DNA of 34,643 nucleotides, taken from positions 1 through 34,643 of IMG/VR virus record IMGVR_UViG_3300025309_000278. One strand, written 5' to 3'. Shown in pieces: positions 16,661 through 23,720 of the stretch. The translations under genes were made by a program, and so were the position numbers. Each line of letters opens with the position of its first letter. The first letter of the stretch is position 1. The DNA is from a virus. The notes beneath the pieces were generated by a model that was not told where the DNA came from, searched no databases, and saw nothing but the letters and a program-made list of their open reading frames with translations.

Positions 16661-16768
16661 ATGAAGAACCAGATCCGCAACCTCTCCAAGTCATCAGCAT
16701 TTCGATTCGTTCTAACGATGGGTATTGTCGACCTGTTTGGTGACATGGCCAATTCCGGTGGAGCGAGC
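16661..16768 (+). pseudogene. Truncated N-terminus of an MFS transporter, fused in frame to the lytic transglycosylase
   Basis: A strong Shine-Dalgarno (AAAGGAGGTG) and ATG start 36 codons: NLSKSSAFRFVLTMGIVDLF, then GDMANSGGAS. This matches the first membrane segment of MFS permeases often encoded next to PadR genes (FRFxLxxGIVxLFxDM-type). It runs in frame into MKKKKNN, the natural start of the next protein, so the rest of the transporter has been lost. It is evidence of a recombination junction near 16750-16770. Confidence 0.6.
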
Positions 16769-17707
16769 ATGAAAAAGAAGAAAAACAATAAAATAAGGAA
16801 AGCATTATTACTTATTTTCATTATTATTCTTCTCTCGTTTCTGGCTATTTATAGCATAAAATCTACTCCTCAGCCGCAAGAGACAACGCAACAGTCTACA
16901 CCTATACCTCTTCAAACATCAAAGCTCTCATCTTGTTCTTTCGTAAGAAGTGATCAGCAAGACCCGCAGTTTTGTAATCATAATTCCTGTACATCTGCTC
17001 TCCCATACAAAAGTACTAAACTCATATCTTACTTTGAAGAAGTTTCTCAGAAGACAAGTATTCCAGCGGAGTTATTAGCTGCAATTGCCCGAATTGAGTC
17101 AACCACAAAAGACTTTACAATCTCTGATTATACAGATGAGCAAATAACTGCTATGGAAGATGTAGAGAAAATTAAAGAGAATATTGACACAATGGTTGAT
17201 AGTGGTAAAAAAGCAGCTTGTCCACGAAGTATTACCGGAGCATTGGGACTCATGCAGATGCAACCGCCAGAGCATATTCATAATGCAATAAGAGAGGAGT
17301 TGCTTAATCGGTATAACAGAGAACAAATGCTTCCATTATTTGCGATAGAGAATGATGCATACAATAGAGAGGCTGCAATACGGTCTTACGAGCAAATAAA
17401 CGCCCATGATGAAGAAGCTATGCTGCATGGAGCAGCATTTGCAGGAATTGATAGACCATTAAAACGAGAAGATTTCTGTCACCCAAAGACAAATCTTTAC
17501 TTAGCTTCAGGACTTATCTTAAAAAAAATGCAAAGACTGGGATATGGGGATAGTACAAAATGGAATCCCACATGGTCAAATGATAAGCAAGCTATTGAAG
17601 CACTTATTACATCTTACTACGGCTGTTTACAATATCCGAATTGCAATACCGGACCATATAGTTATTCAGATGATGTCTACAAAGGTATACAGTCTTGCAA
17701 AGGGTAA
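16769..17707 (+). CDS. Membrane-anchored lytic transglycosylase (SLT-like)
   Basis: 312 residues from the ATG at 16769, which has GGTGGAG five bases upstream. The N-terminus is basic followed by one membrane segment (ALLLIFIIILLSFLAIY), then a Gln/Thr/Pro-rich linker. The catalytic region has the SLT-type IPAELLAAIARIESTT, whose Glu is the probable acid. GALGLMQMQP follows, and later NLYLASGLILKKM; the last helix of the fold ends the protein. Several cysteines (CSF, CNHNSC, CLQYPNC) suggest disulfides outside the cytoplasm. It would cut the glycan backbone of peptidoglycan. The upstream in-frame MFS remnant may add a leader. A role in cell-wall remodelling or secretion is inferred. Confidence 0.75.
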   Translation: MKKKKNNKIRKALLLIFIIILLSFLAIYSIKSTPQPQETTQQSTPIPLQTSKLSSCSFVRSDQQDPQFCNHNSCTSALPYKSTKLISYFEEVSQKTSIPAELLAAIARIESTTKDFTISDYTDEQITAMEDVEKIKENIDTMVDSGKKAACPRSITGALGLMQMQPPEHIHNAIREELLNRYNREQMLPLFAIENDAYNREAAIRSYEQINAHDEEAMLHGAAFAGIDRPLKREDFCHPKTNLYLASGLILKKMQRLGYGDSTKWNPTWSNDKQAIEALITSYYGCLQYPNCNTGPYSYSDDVYKGIQSCKG

Positions 17708-17824
17708 TCTAAATCCACAACTCAAGTTAGTATTTTAAACACACATTGTTCTTAGCATTACTATATCAAAGTTATCAGTTATACTTAAGATAGTACATAA
17801 TTTACATTATAGAAAATTCAGAGT

Positions 17825-17989
17825 TTAAATCTTCTTCCTTAGATATTCTGAATACTTCTCGCACTCTACTGCAAATAATGCACATATTGTCGATAAGCGC
17901 TTTAATGCTTTAAGAAGTTCTCTCCTTTGCTTGTTTATTACTGCAATCTCCTTTTTAGTTATAGCCTTCTCGTTCATCATCTTAAGCAT
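17825..17989 (-). CDS. Small charged helical protein
   Basis: A 54-residue minus-strand reading frame from the ATG at 17989 (MLKMMNEKAITKKEIAV), entirely helical and Lys/Glu-rich (RRELLKALKRL) with a Cys pair at its end. A longer frame upstream would cross the XRE gene in antisense and is unlikely. It is divergent from the XRE gene, a common arrangement for a small regulator or antitoxin, but no Shine-Dalgarno is obvious. Function unknown; may not be real. Confidence 0.35.
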   Translation of the reverse strand: MLKMMNEKAITKKEIAVINKQRRELLKALKRLSTICALFAVECEKYSEYLRKKI

Positions 17990-18058
17990 AAATACTAGCA
18001 CAAATGAATACAAGGAGTATGTCGAAAATGATACAAGCAGTCTATAGGATTGTAGGGT

Positions 18059-18286
18059 ATGGGAAAACCTATAACGCATCGAGACGTTCTCGAGAAATTT
18101 GGTGCAAGACTCCAGAAAGTAAGAAAGGAGAAGCGTGTTAGCCAAGAAGAGCTTGCTGCCCAGTTGTCGATGCATCGTACTTATGTTGGGATGATAGAGA
18201 GAGGAGAAAGAAATCCCACAATAAGAACGCTGTATAAGATTGCTAAAGCGTTAAAGGTGAGTGCTTCTGATTTACTTCCTTTTTAA
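18059..18286 (+). CDS. XRE-family helix-turn-helix regulator
   Basis: A 75-residue protein that is essentially a single Cro/CI-type helix-turn-helix: LQKVRKEKRVSQEELAAQLS, then MHRTYVGMIERGERNPTIRT, then LYKIAKALKVSASDLLPF. The 'SQEELAAxxxxHRTYVGxIERGERNPT' signature is typical of chromosomal or mobile-element XRE regulators. It lies in the accessory cassette, not with the lysogeny genes, so its targets may be the cassette or host genes. A 12-base repeat (ACAAGGAGTATG) lies upstream of this gene and of the response regulator. Confidence 0.85.
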   Translation: MGKPITHRDVLEKFGARLQKVRKEKRVSQEELAAQLSMHRTYVGMIERGERNPTIRTLYKIAKALKVSASDLLPF

Positions 18287-18439
18287 TCATCTTGCCATCA
18301 AAAAATAAATTCCGGAAATAATAAGAAGAACTAGGACTACGCCGACTATTACAGGTGTTCTGTCTGGGGACTTTCTTTGCTCAATAATAGCTCCGTAGGA
18401 AAAAGGCCGTTTATCTGGTCCTTTTTTAAAGAATTTCAT
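18287..18439 (-). CDS. Small single-pass membrane protein
   Basis: A 50-residue frame. A basic N-terminus (MKFFKKGPDKRPFSYGAIIE) is followed by one strong membrane segment (VIVGVVLVLLIISGIYFLM). GAAGGAAGG lies immediately before the ATG. Its stop abuts the XRE gene stop, convergent with it. The lone TM with a short cytoplasmic end could be a membrane anchor or a holin-like or toxic peptide; there is nothing to decide. It is short but well formed. Confidence 0.5.
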   Translation of the reverse strand: MKFFKKGPDKRPFSYGAIIEQRKSPDRTPVIVGVVLVLLIISGIYFLMAR

Positions 18440-18536
18440 CCTTCCTTCAGTATATCAAGAATTTTACTTATTTTTATACACAAGGAGTATGCACTTCTTA
18501 CACTTTTCACACAAAAAAAGGTTAAAATAAATTTTT

Positions 18537-18968
18537 GTGAAGCAAAAACCAAACCGCGAGCATAAAAAATTTCCCAAACTGCGATTTTTAGTCATTGATG
18601 ATGAGGTTGCTATTGGTGAGGCTATCTGTTTTGCGATTGATATGACTGGAAATGATACGGTTCGCTTTTCCAATCCTGCTGACGCAGTAAAAGATTTTAG
18701 AAAAAACCCCAGTAAATATGATGGTGTGTTTACTGATTTAAGTATGCCTCAGATGAGTGGAGAAATGGTCATAGAGAGAATAAGAAAAATTACCCAAGAG
18801 ATCCCTATTGTTATTTGCACTGCAACAGGAGGAATCTTTACTACTGAGGATCTGGTTAAAATGAACGTTTTATCTCTTATTGCAAAACCTTTTGAGTTGA
18901 GCGATATTGAATTAGCAGTCAAGCAAATACAAGAAAACTATATGATGCGAAATAGCCTACTAAAATAG
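18537..18968 (+). CDS. Stand-alone response-regulator receiver domain
   Basis: A 143-residue receiver with no output domain. The phosphorylation pocket is intact: acidic pair D21/D22 (FLVIDDE), acceptor D67 (GVFTDLSMPQMSG), T95 (IVICTAT) and K117 (LIAKPFE). A basic N-terminal extension of about 15 residues precedes the fold, and the start is GTG. Single-domain receivers usually act by protein contact in phosphorelays. No histidine kinase is in the window, so the partner would be in the host. It ends three bases before the convergent portal gene. Confidence 0.85.
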   Translation: MKQKPNREHKKFPKLRFLVIDDEVAIGEAICFAIDMTGNDTVRFSNPADAVKDFRKNPSKYDGVFTDLSMPQMSGEMVIERIRKITQEIPIVICTATGGIFTTEDLVKMNVLSLIAKPFELSDIELAVKQIQENYMMRNSLLK

Positions 18969-18971
18969 AGG

Positions 18972-20828
18972 TTAAGCGCCAAGCATTTGACCAATCAGCG
19001 GTATTTTGTTCATTAGCTCTCGAATTCCTCCGGCTACCCCTGGACCAGGTGGTTGAGTCCCCTCAACGGGCGACACAGGCCCATTCTGGGGGTTGTTCAT
19101 TGGTGTTTCTACTGTCGATGCTTCTGTTTGGTCTGGTCCTAGCAATAATTCGATATAACTGTCCAGGTCTAGTTCTTCGAGCATTAGCTTTTGTAGCTCT
19201 CTTTTTCGTTTCAACCATCGCTGAATGTCTGCTGGATCTTTAGGATCTGGTTTGTCCTGGGCAATCAGCTTATCGTAGAGAAGCAGTATTTGGTTGATTC
19301 TGGCTTGTTGGTCCGGTGGAATAACTGGTTCTACCTCTACAATTGCATCTACTTGTACTTTTTTGTCTGCCTCTTTGAATTCTTTAAAGTCCACTTTATC
19401 TCCTACAATTCTATAAAGTTTATCTTTATCTACAAATTCTTGGTTCATTTGAATGAGAATGTTTACTAGTTGGGTTAATGCTACGGCTACAGTCTGTGCA
19501 TTCATGCTTAGGCGGAGATTACTTTGTCCCAAGAGCATTGCCACTTTTCCTAGTGGCTCATTGGTTGATTGTGGCATTCCTTGCATATATTCTCCAAGTG
19601 CTAGGGTTCTGGAGATTTCATCACGCATTAATTTGTCCTCATTTACTCCCATCAGGCTTATTTCTGGTGGCCTTTCGATAACTGCATCGTCCATTTTGCG
19701 AAGTTCCCAGATTGCTCCAGGGGAGAAGATAATGTCGTTTTTGGTAATACCGGAGTCCTTCCGGATTTTGACTACTGGGTCTAGCATTAAAACCACATCA
19801 TCCATTCTTTGGTTTCTAAGGTCTGCAATCTCTGTAATCGTTGTTTCTACAGGTTCGATATGTCCGGTTGCCCAGAATTCCCAGAGGAGTGGCATATCCG
19901 GCAGGTCTATAAAAATCTTTCCAGTGTTTACACCAAGATAGGGGTTTTCGTCATCTCTTATAACAACTTCGCCATTTGATATAACAATGAGTTTATCTTC
20001 CTCAAAGTCCCAGCATTCCCACAGTTCCAGTTGCTTTTCGCCTTCTGCTTTGGCTGGGAGGATCTTTCCTTCTCCGCCTTGCTGGTCTTTTTGACTGCCT
20101 GCAATTTGCGACATTTTCTTTGTATTGACTTCATATCGCTCTTTTTTCCAATCCTCAACCACTTTTGACTCACAGAACTCAAGATTCTTATAAATCTTAT
20201 TTTCGCCTCTGTTTTTTTCTTCTTTCTCTATTTTCTCTTTCTTTTTGACAATCCGATGAATTAGCCACGGACATGCCTCCTGCAGGTCTTCTGTTTCCGG
20301 AGCGGGCAGGAAGTCCCAAAGGTCTACAAGACTGGCTGTGGGGTCATCGTAGGTTGTTATGGTCTTACCATCTTTGGTAACACTTGATACCTTCCATGCT
20401 AGTTTAAGGATTCCATTCCCATATATGACTGAGGACTCTATCCAGTGGGGCAGTTTCTTTGCCAGCTCTATAATGTCAAAGTCGTAATTTACCAAATCAT
20501 CCCATGACTGTAGAGACTCTGACTCAACATCTTGCTTCTCTCTGGGAAGAATGCGTGTTTTGCGCTTTGCTGTAGCAAGTCTAGATACCACTGTCTGGAC
20601 GATTTCAAAGGCAATAGGTGGCATGAGTCGGGTGTTATAAGCGTAGTTCTGCTTATTCTGGTAAGCTCTGTAGAGCATGTACATCCGTAGCCATTTTGCT
20701 TGGTAGGGATCTCTGAATTCTTTGGCACGCTTAAATCTTGCCTTCCATTTGGTCAAGAGTTTTTGCTCCTCATCGGTAGGTTCATACTTTCTAGTCTCGG
20801 TTATTTTTTCTTCTTTTACTTCTGGCAT
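18972..20828 (-). CDS. Phage portal protein
   Basis: A 618-residue protein matching the SU10/P22-type portal class by size, order and motifs: KWLRMYMLYRAYQNKQNYA, MPPIAFEIVQTVVSRLA, then SSVIYGNGILKLAW and the aspartate/proline-rich wing DPTASLVDLWDFLPAPETED. Later regions include ITEIADLRNQRMDDVVLML, TNEPLGKVAMLLGQSN and LRLSMNAQTVAVALTQLVN (stem and crown helices). A proline-rich C-terminal tail follows. It would form the dodecameric DNA gate of the capsid. No Shine-Dalgarno is seen; the ATG lies right after a terminator hairpin (20841-20889). It is separated from the rest of the virion genes by the accessory cassette. Confidence 0.85.
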   Translation of the reverse strand: MPEVKEEKITETRKYEPTDEEQKLLTKWKARFKRAKEFRDPYQAKWLRMYMLYRAYQNKQNYAYNTRLMPPIAFEIVQTVVSRLATAKRKTRILPREKQDVESESLQSWDDLVNYDFDIIELAKKLPHWIESSVIYGNGILKLAWKVSSVTKDGKTITTYDDPTASLVDLWDFLPAPETEDLQEACPWLIHRIVKKKEKIEKEEKNRGENKIYKNLEFCESKVVEDWKKERYEVNTKKMSQIAGSQKDQQGGEGKILPAKAEGEKQLELWECWDFEEDKLIVISNGEVVIRDDENPYLGVNTGKIFIDLPDMPLLWEFWATGHIEPVETTITEIADLRNQRMDDVVLMLDPVVKIRKDSGITKNDIIFSPGAIWELRKMDDAVIERPPEISLMGVNEDKLMRDEISRTLALGEYMQGMPQSTNEPLGKVAMLLGQSNLRLSMNAQTVAVALTQLVNILIQMNQEFVDKDKLYRIVGDKVDFKEFKEADKKVQVDAIVEVEPVIPPDQQARINQILLLYDKLIAQDKPDPKDPADIQRWLKRKRELQKLMLEELDLDSYIELLLGPDQTEASTVETPMNNPQNGPVSPVEGTQPPGPGVAGGIRELMNKIPLIGQMLGA

Positions 20829-20840
20829 ATTTTTTGCAAC

Positions 20841-20889
20841 AAAAAAGGGCTTAGATTCATCTACTCGTGTGAGTAAAAAATCTAAGCCC
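20841..20889 (-). terminator. Intrinsic terminator/attenuator hairpin upstream of portal
   Basis: On the minus strand GGGCTTAGATT (20879-20889) pairs with AATCTAAGCCC (20847-20857), an 11-bp stem. The inner arms TACTC/GAGTA form a second small stem. Six T (20841-20846) follow, which is a textbook terminator. It lies between the predicted portal promoter and the portal start only about 15 bases downstream, so portal expression requires read-through. Confidence 0.7.
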
Positions 20890-20918
20890 CGAAAGATTCG
20901 TTAGGCGAATTTCGTTAC
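20887..20918 (-). promoter_or_regulatory. Conserved leader box before the portal terminator
   Basis: On the minus strand CCTAACGAATCTTTCGGGG runs into the terminator and repeats the box before the capsid operon (13190-13208). In the RNA, CGAAAUUC and GAA-UC-UUUCG can fold around the CCUAAC loop. AATCT of the box can also pair with AGATT of the terminator arm, offering an antiterminator. The pairing is inference; the sequence repeat is seen directly. Confidence 0.5.
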
Positions 20919-20924
20919 AGCTTC

Positions 20925-20954
20925 ATGCTACAAAAGTGGAACTGTCTTTTTCAA
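20925..20954 (-). promoter_or_regulatory. Leftward late promoter for portal
   Basis: TTGAAA (20949-20954) and TAGCAT (20925-20930) with 18 bases between them, and ACAGTTC (20939-20945) inside the spacer at the same position as in the capsid-operon promoter. The predicted start is just before the leader box. The layout agrees with 13229-13258 over about 60 bases with gaps of at most one. Confidence 0.6.
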
Positions 20955-20966
20955 GTACGTTACTGG

Positions 20967-21548
20967 TTATTGAAAGCTAATAGTGGAGAGGATTTGATCT
21001 GTAATCTCTTTATTTTCTGCGGTTGGCGGATAAGTAGAGAAAGAGTGAAGTTTACCATCTTTGACTATAACCGTCATATATCTGCCTTTTTGTCCTAATA
21101 CTAACCCTTCAATTCCTTTATAACCGCCCATAGTGATATCTTCTACTGTAGCAGGGTCCATTTCTTTTTTAGATTTCTCTAAGCTATCGTTTGATGCACT
21201 GTTGCTTATATTGTATAAACCATAGAGTTGATATGTAATTTCATCATTATCAGTTTTTTCAATATAAAAACTTGCAGTTCTCGGTATACCTGGATCGTCT
21301 ACTGCTTTCTCTTCTCTAAAAGTCATGCCTTCTGGAGTCGTAATGTACAAACCTGCTGTTCCAATAAATCTTTCATTTGGCTTAAGTTCTCTATTTGGCG
21401 TTGCAGGTGGAGTAGTAGGAGAAGCTTTAACTGCCTGTGTGTCAGCAACAGTAGTTTGTTTGGATGTGCTCACCTTATCAGAATAAAAAGATACTCCAGC
21501 TATTATTAATCCAATCAAAGCAACAATAGTAATAGGTTTTATTCTCAT
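20967..21548 (-). CDS. Membrane-anchored exported protein, PsbP-like C-terminus
   Basis: A 193-residue protein with one N-terminal membrane segment (ITIVALIGLIIAGVSFY) and a Thr/Pro-rich linker. Its extracytoplasmic domain (about residues 65-193) has GTAGLYITTPEGMTFREE, then MGGYKGIEGLVLGQKGRYMT and ILSTISFQ. This arrangement (variable stress-like beta domain ending 'ILSTISF') resembles PsbP/MOG1-like lipoprotein domains. It starts two bases after the upstream stop, so it is co-transcribed with the 21551 gene. Function unknown. It sits in the accessory block and reads toward the portal terminator. Confidence 0.6.
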   Translation of the reverse strand: MRIKPITIVALIGLIIAGVSFYSDKVSTSKQTTVADTQAVKASPTTPPATPNRELKPNERFIGTAGLYITTPEGMTFREEKAVDDPGIPRTASFYIEKTDNDEITYQLYGLYNISNSASNDSLEKSKKEMDPATVEDITMGGYKGIEGLVLGQKGRYMTVIVKDGKLHSFSTYPPTAENKEITDQILSTISFQ

Positions 21549-21550
21549 AC

Positions 21551-22048
21551 TTATTGATCTCTGCCACCTGGCATAAAGGTGTAATTATAGAGGTTGAATT
21601 TGCTCGATTTCTTGCCTTCATTAAGGAGTATTTGTGCTATTTCCTCATCTGTCATTTGCTTTGTTAATTGGTAGGAAGATTCTGTTTCTATAGTGTTGCT
21701 TCCAGCTTTAATTGCTCCTTCACTGCCTGGGGTAATGTCTTTGCCTTCTCTAAGACGTTTGAGTAAATTTTCTTCGTTATCAACTAATCGATAGTAGTGG
21801 AGATTTCCTGTTATGGCCATTAATGTGGTATCCTTGCTTACTCTAAATTCTACGCCGTTTTCTGCTGCTGATTTGGCTTCTTCTCTGCTCATCCCCATCT
21901 TTTCTACAAAATAGTCTTCTACATCCTTGCGTTGTTCTTCTGCGATATCGCCTTGAAGAGAGGGGAAGTTTTGCCTGTTAAAGTAAAGATAGCTTCCGGC
22001 GAGTAATAAAATGATGCCTATGATAGCTGCTATCGTTAATTTACTCAT
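21551..22048 (-). CDS. Membrane-anchored exported protein, possible MltG-related
   Basis: 165 residues from MSKLTIAAIIGIILLLAGSY, a membrane anchor. The extracytoplasmic part carries EEQRKDVEDYFVEKMGMSRE and SYQLTKQMTDEEIAQILLNE. The last element, with 'G...Y.L...MT..EIA..LL', resembles the LysM-like substrate-binding part of endolytic transglycosylase MltG, but the catalytic portion is not recognisable, so activity is doubtful. A longer frame starting eight codons earlier is less likely. It is coupled with the gene at 20967. Confidence 0.5.
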   Translation of the reverse strand: MSKLTIAAIIGIILLLAGSYLYFNRQNFPSLQGDIAEEQRKDVEDYFVEKMGMSREEAKSAAENGVEFRVSKDTTLMAITGNLHYYRLVDNEENLLKRLREGKDITPGSEGAIKAGSNTIETESSYQLTKQMTDEEIAQILLNEGKKSSKFNLYNYTFMPGGRDQ

Positions 22049-22140
22049 ATCTGTGTAATCTGAATATATCAAAAGTGAGCCTATAAGTCCAGCGGATTTC
22101 TTAATTTTCTTATTTGTCTTACTACCTTCTCAAGAAGCAA

Positions 22141-22167
22141 CCTAGCCCCTTGATCAGGGGGGCTAGG
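22141..22167 (-). terminator. Putative terminator after the secreted aromatic-rich protein gene
   Basis: CCTAGCCCC (22141-22149) and GGGGCTAGG (22159-22167) make a 9-bp stem with a 9-base loop, about 27 bases past the stop of the minus-strand gene. The following tract on the minus strand is T-rich but not uniform (TTGCTTCTT), so it is a moderate terminator. Confidence 0.5.
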
Positions 22168-22193
22168 CAGGAACAAAACGATTAGAAGTCTGC

Positions 22194-22724
22194 CTAGTCG
22201 GCAATCTTCTGCTCATCAAAGCCAATCTTGGAAGTGCCGTTGCATGGATTATCATCCAGCCAGACATTTCCAATGTTATACCACCACGGATCGCTTGGGT
22301 CTGTTCTTACCCAGGCATCGTAGTACGAATTCTGGTTAATCGAAAAGTGGAATTGGCTTCCTGAGTTGTAACTCAGTAGGTATGGTGCTGCTGTGTTAGT
22401 AGCATTCGTACCTGGGATGTAGGCATCATGAGTTGCCCATCCGTTTGGTCCATTACCGTTGGTCCAAACAGCGTAGTTACTCAAGCTACATCCTGACCAG
22501 GTATACTTCATGGTAGTGGGACTGCAGGTTCCACTATCGTAACAGTATCCTTCGTTACTTACTGAATACCAATACTGGCCAGGCCCATATGCTGTGTAGT
22601 AACCGCCATCTTGTGCGTAAATAGATACTGCAGCATGGGCAGCTTGCGCTCCTGTCGTAAAGACGACGAGGGCCATGAGTAATCCAAAGAACATTTTTGA
22701 TAGATTTTTCATTTTGTTTTTCAT
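22194..22724 (-). CDS. Secreted aromatic-rich protein with four cysteines
   Basis: A 176-residue protein with a clear signal peptide (MKNLSKMFFGLLMALVVFTT, cleavage near AQAAHA). The mature part is unusually rich in Tyr, Trp, Asn and Gly (DGGYYTAYGPGQYWYSV; ATHDAYIPG; DPWWYNIGNVW) with Cys in CYDSGTC, CSL and CNG. Such composition suits a disulfide-bonded surface or adhesive protein. It follows the PepSY-like gene by 31 bases and lies in the same transcription unit. A likely lysogenic-conversion product; function not known. Confidence 0.6.
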   Translation of the reverse strand: MKNKMKNLSKMFFGLLMALVVFTTGAQAAHAAVSIYAQDGGYYTAYGPGQYWYSVSNEGYCYDSGTCSPTTMKYTWSGCSLSNYAVWTNGNGPNGWATHDAYIPGTNATNTAAPYLLSYNSGSQFHFSINQNSYYDAWVRTDPSDPWWYNIGNVWLDDNPCNGTSKIGFDEQKIAD

Positions 22725-22755
22725 TCACCCCCTTCCTTTTTTAATTTGCCCTCAC

Positions 22756-23499
22756 TTACAATCCCAGCGTATTTGTGTAGCTGAGAAGGTCGCCTCCGAC
22801 AGTAAATCCTACCTGTACAAAAGCCTTAACTCCCTCTACTTCTTTGGATTCATCTGTGAATCTGAAAAAGTAATTTGTTCCACCCTTTTCACCAGTGCTT
22901 GCAGTTAATTTGCTTAAATCAGCACCTGCATTTTTGGTGATGAACTCTCTGGCTTTTGCTTCTAATTGCTCAGGAGAGAACCTTGCTTCGGTGTTATATT
23001 CCTTAGCTGGTTGTCCTTTTGCAACTGGAGCTGGTCCGAATTGAACGATTTTATTCGTTTTAGTATCGACCTCAACGTAGTCTTGTCCCACTCTGTAGTA
23101 TTCAGCTATAACAGAATTGCTGTAGCTTGATTTAGCGGTAGAGACATACTCAGGATTTCCCTGATTGCCAGTTAAAGCTTGGATGTTTGCGACTGCTGCA
23201 CCTCTCTCTGTCGCAGGTCTTGCGAGACTTGCTTCTTTGGCGTTTGAGCCTTGTCTGCGTAATTCCTCTAATTGCTTAGCGGTATCACCAGTAAAGCGTA
23301 CTTCGCCTTCATGCGTGCCTTTTTCTGTTTGGCCAGCATTTACAGCTTGTTCAGCTTTGGTTCGCATTTGCTCTGTCAGGGCATCGAGAGTTTCTTGCGG
23401 ACTTAATGATTGTGCTGATACAGCAGTTACTAATCCGGTTAAAAGTGCTACTCCAACTATTGCTGGAAGTATTACTTTTCCTTTATTTTTGATTGTCAT
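22756..23499 (-). CDS. Secreted PepSY-like protein
   Basis: A 247-residue exported protein. The signal peptide (ILPAIVGVALLTGLVTAVSA) is followed by a helical region and then a PepSY/YcdB-like domain: VEVDTKTNKIVQFGP, then RFSPEQLEAKAREFITKNAG, NYFFRFTD and LLSYTNTLGL. The same block order occurs in the anti-sigma factor upstream (23721-24614). A strong Shine-Dalgarno (AAAGGAGGTG) precedes it. The promoter (23656-23684) is followed by an operator-like palindrome shared with the phage repressor gene. PepSY proteins often inhibit or sense envelope proteases; I infer an envelope-stress partner. Confidence 0.65.
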   Translation of the reverse strand: MTIKNKGKVILPAIVGVALLTGLVTAVSAQSLSPQETLDALTEQMRTKAEQAVNAGQTEKGTHEGEVRFTGDTAKQLEELRRQGSNAKEASLARPATERGAAVANIQALTGNQGNPEYVSTAKSSYSNSVIAEYYRVGQDYVEVDTKTNKIVQFGPAPVAKGQPAKEYNTEARFSPEQLEAKAREFITKNAGADLSKLTASTGEKGGTNYFFRFTDESKEVEGVKAFVQVGFTVGGDLLSYTNTLGL

Positions 23500-23617
23500 T
23501 TATTTTCACCTCCTTTCTTGTTAATAAACCCAAGATTTATAATTAATCAATTGGGTTTTCAAATAAAAAAGATATGAAGTAAATTTGGGATTTTTGAAGT
23601 GGGGTAGGTTATAAAAG

Positions 23618-23641
23618 GTAAGAATAATCTTACTTTTCTTA
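23618..23641. promoter_or_regulatory. Palindromic operator copy 2, shared with the repressor promoter
   Basis: GTAAGAATAATCTTAC (23618-23633) is a perfect 6-bp inverted repeat with a 4-base centre. An adjacent TTTTCTTA block (23634-23641) extends the match to 24 bases. An identical 16-mer lies at 31088-31103, preceded by the same extension on the opposite strand. It lies about 15 bases after the -10 box of the leftward promoter. Confidence 0.6.
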
Positions 23642-23655
23642 CTTCTCATACACCA

Positions 23656-23684
23656 AGTATCTAGTAATTGTTGAGAATTGTCAA
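23656..23684 (-). promoter_or_regulatory. Sigma70-type promoter for the secreted PepSY-like gene
   Basis: On the minus strand, TTGACA (23679-23684) is separated by 17 bases from GATACT (23656-23661). The gene starts at 23499 after a long leader that holds the operator and a hairpin (AACCCAA with TTGGGTT, about 23526-23556). The leader ends in a strong Shine-Dalgarno. Confidence 0.6.
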
Positions 23685-23720
23685 TAGCTATTTCTTAGTG
23701 GTGATTTTAGAGGATAGTTG

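Noticed and set aside
18016-18138. 40-codon plus-strand frame starting ATGTCGAAAATG
   Set aside because: It overlaps the XRE gene in another frame, and its GGAG is only one base from the ATG. Likely spurious.
17990-18175. N-terminal half of a longer minus-strand frame ending at 17825
   Set aside because: It runs antisense through the XRE gene and has no ribosome-binding site. Only the 54-codon C-terminal part was kept, at low confidence.
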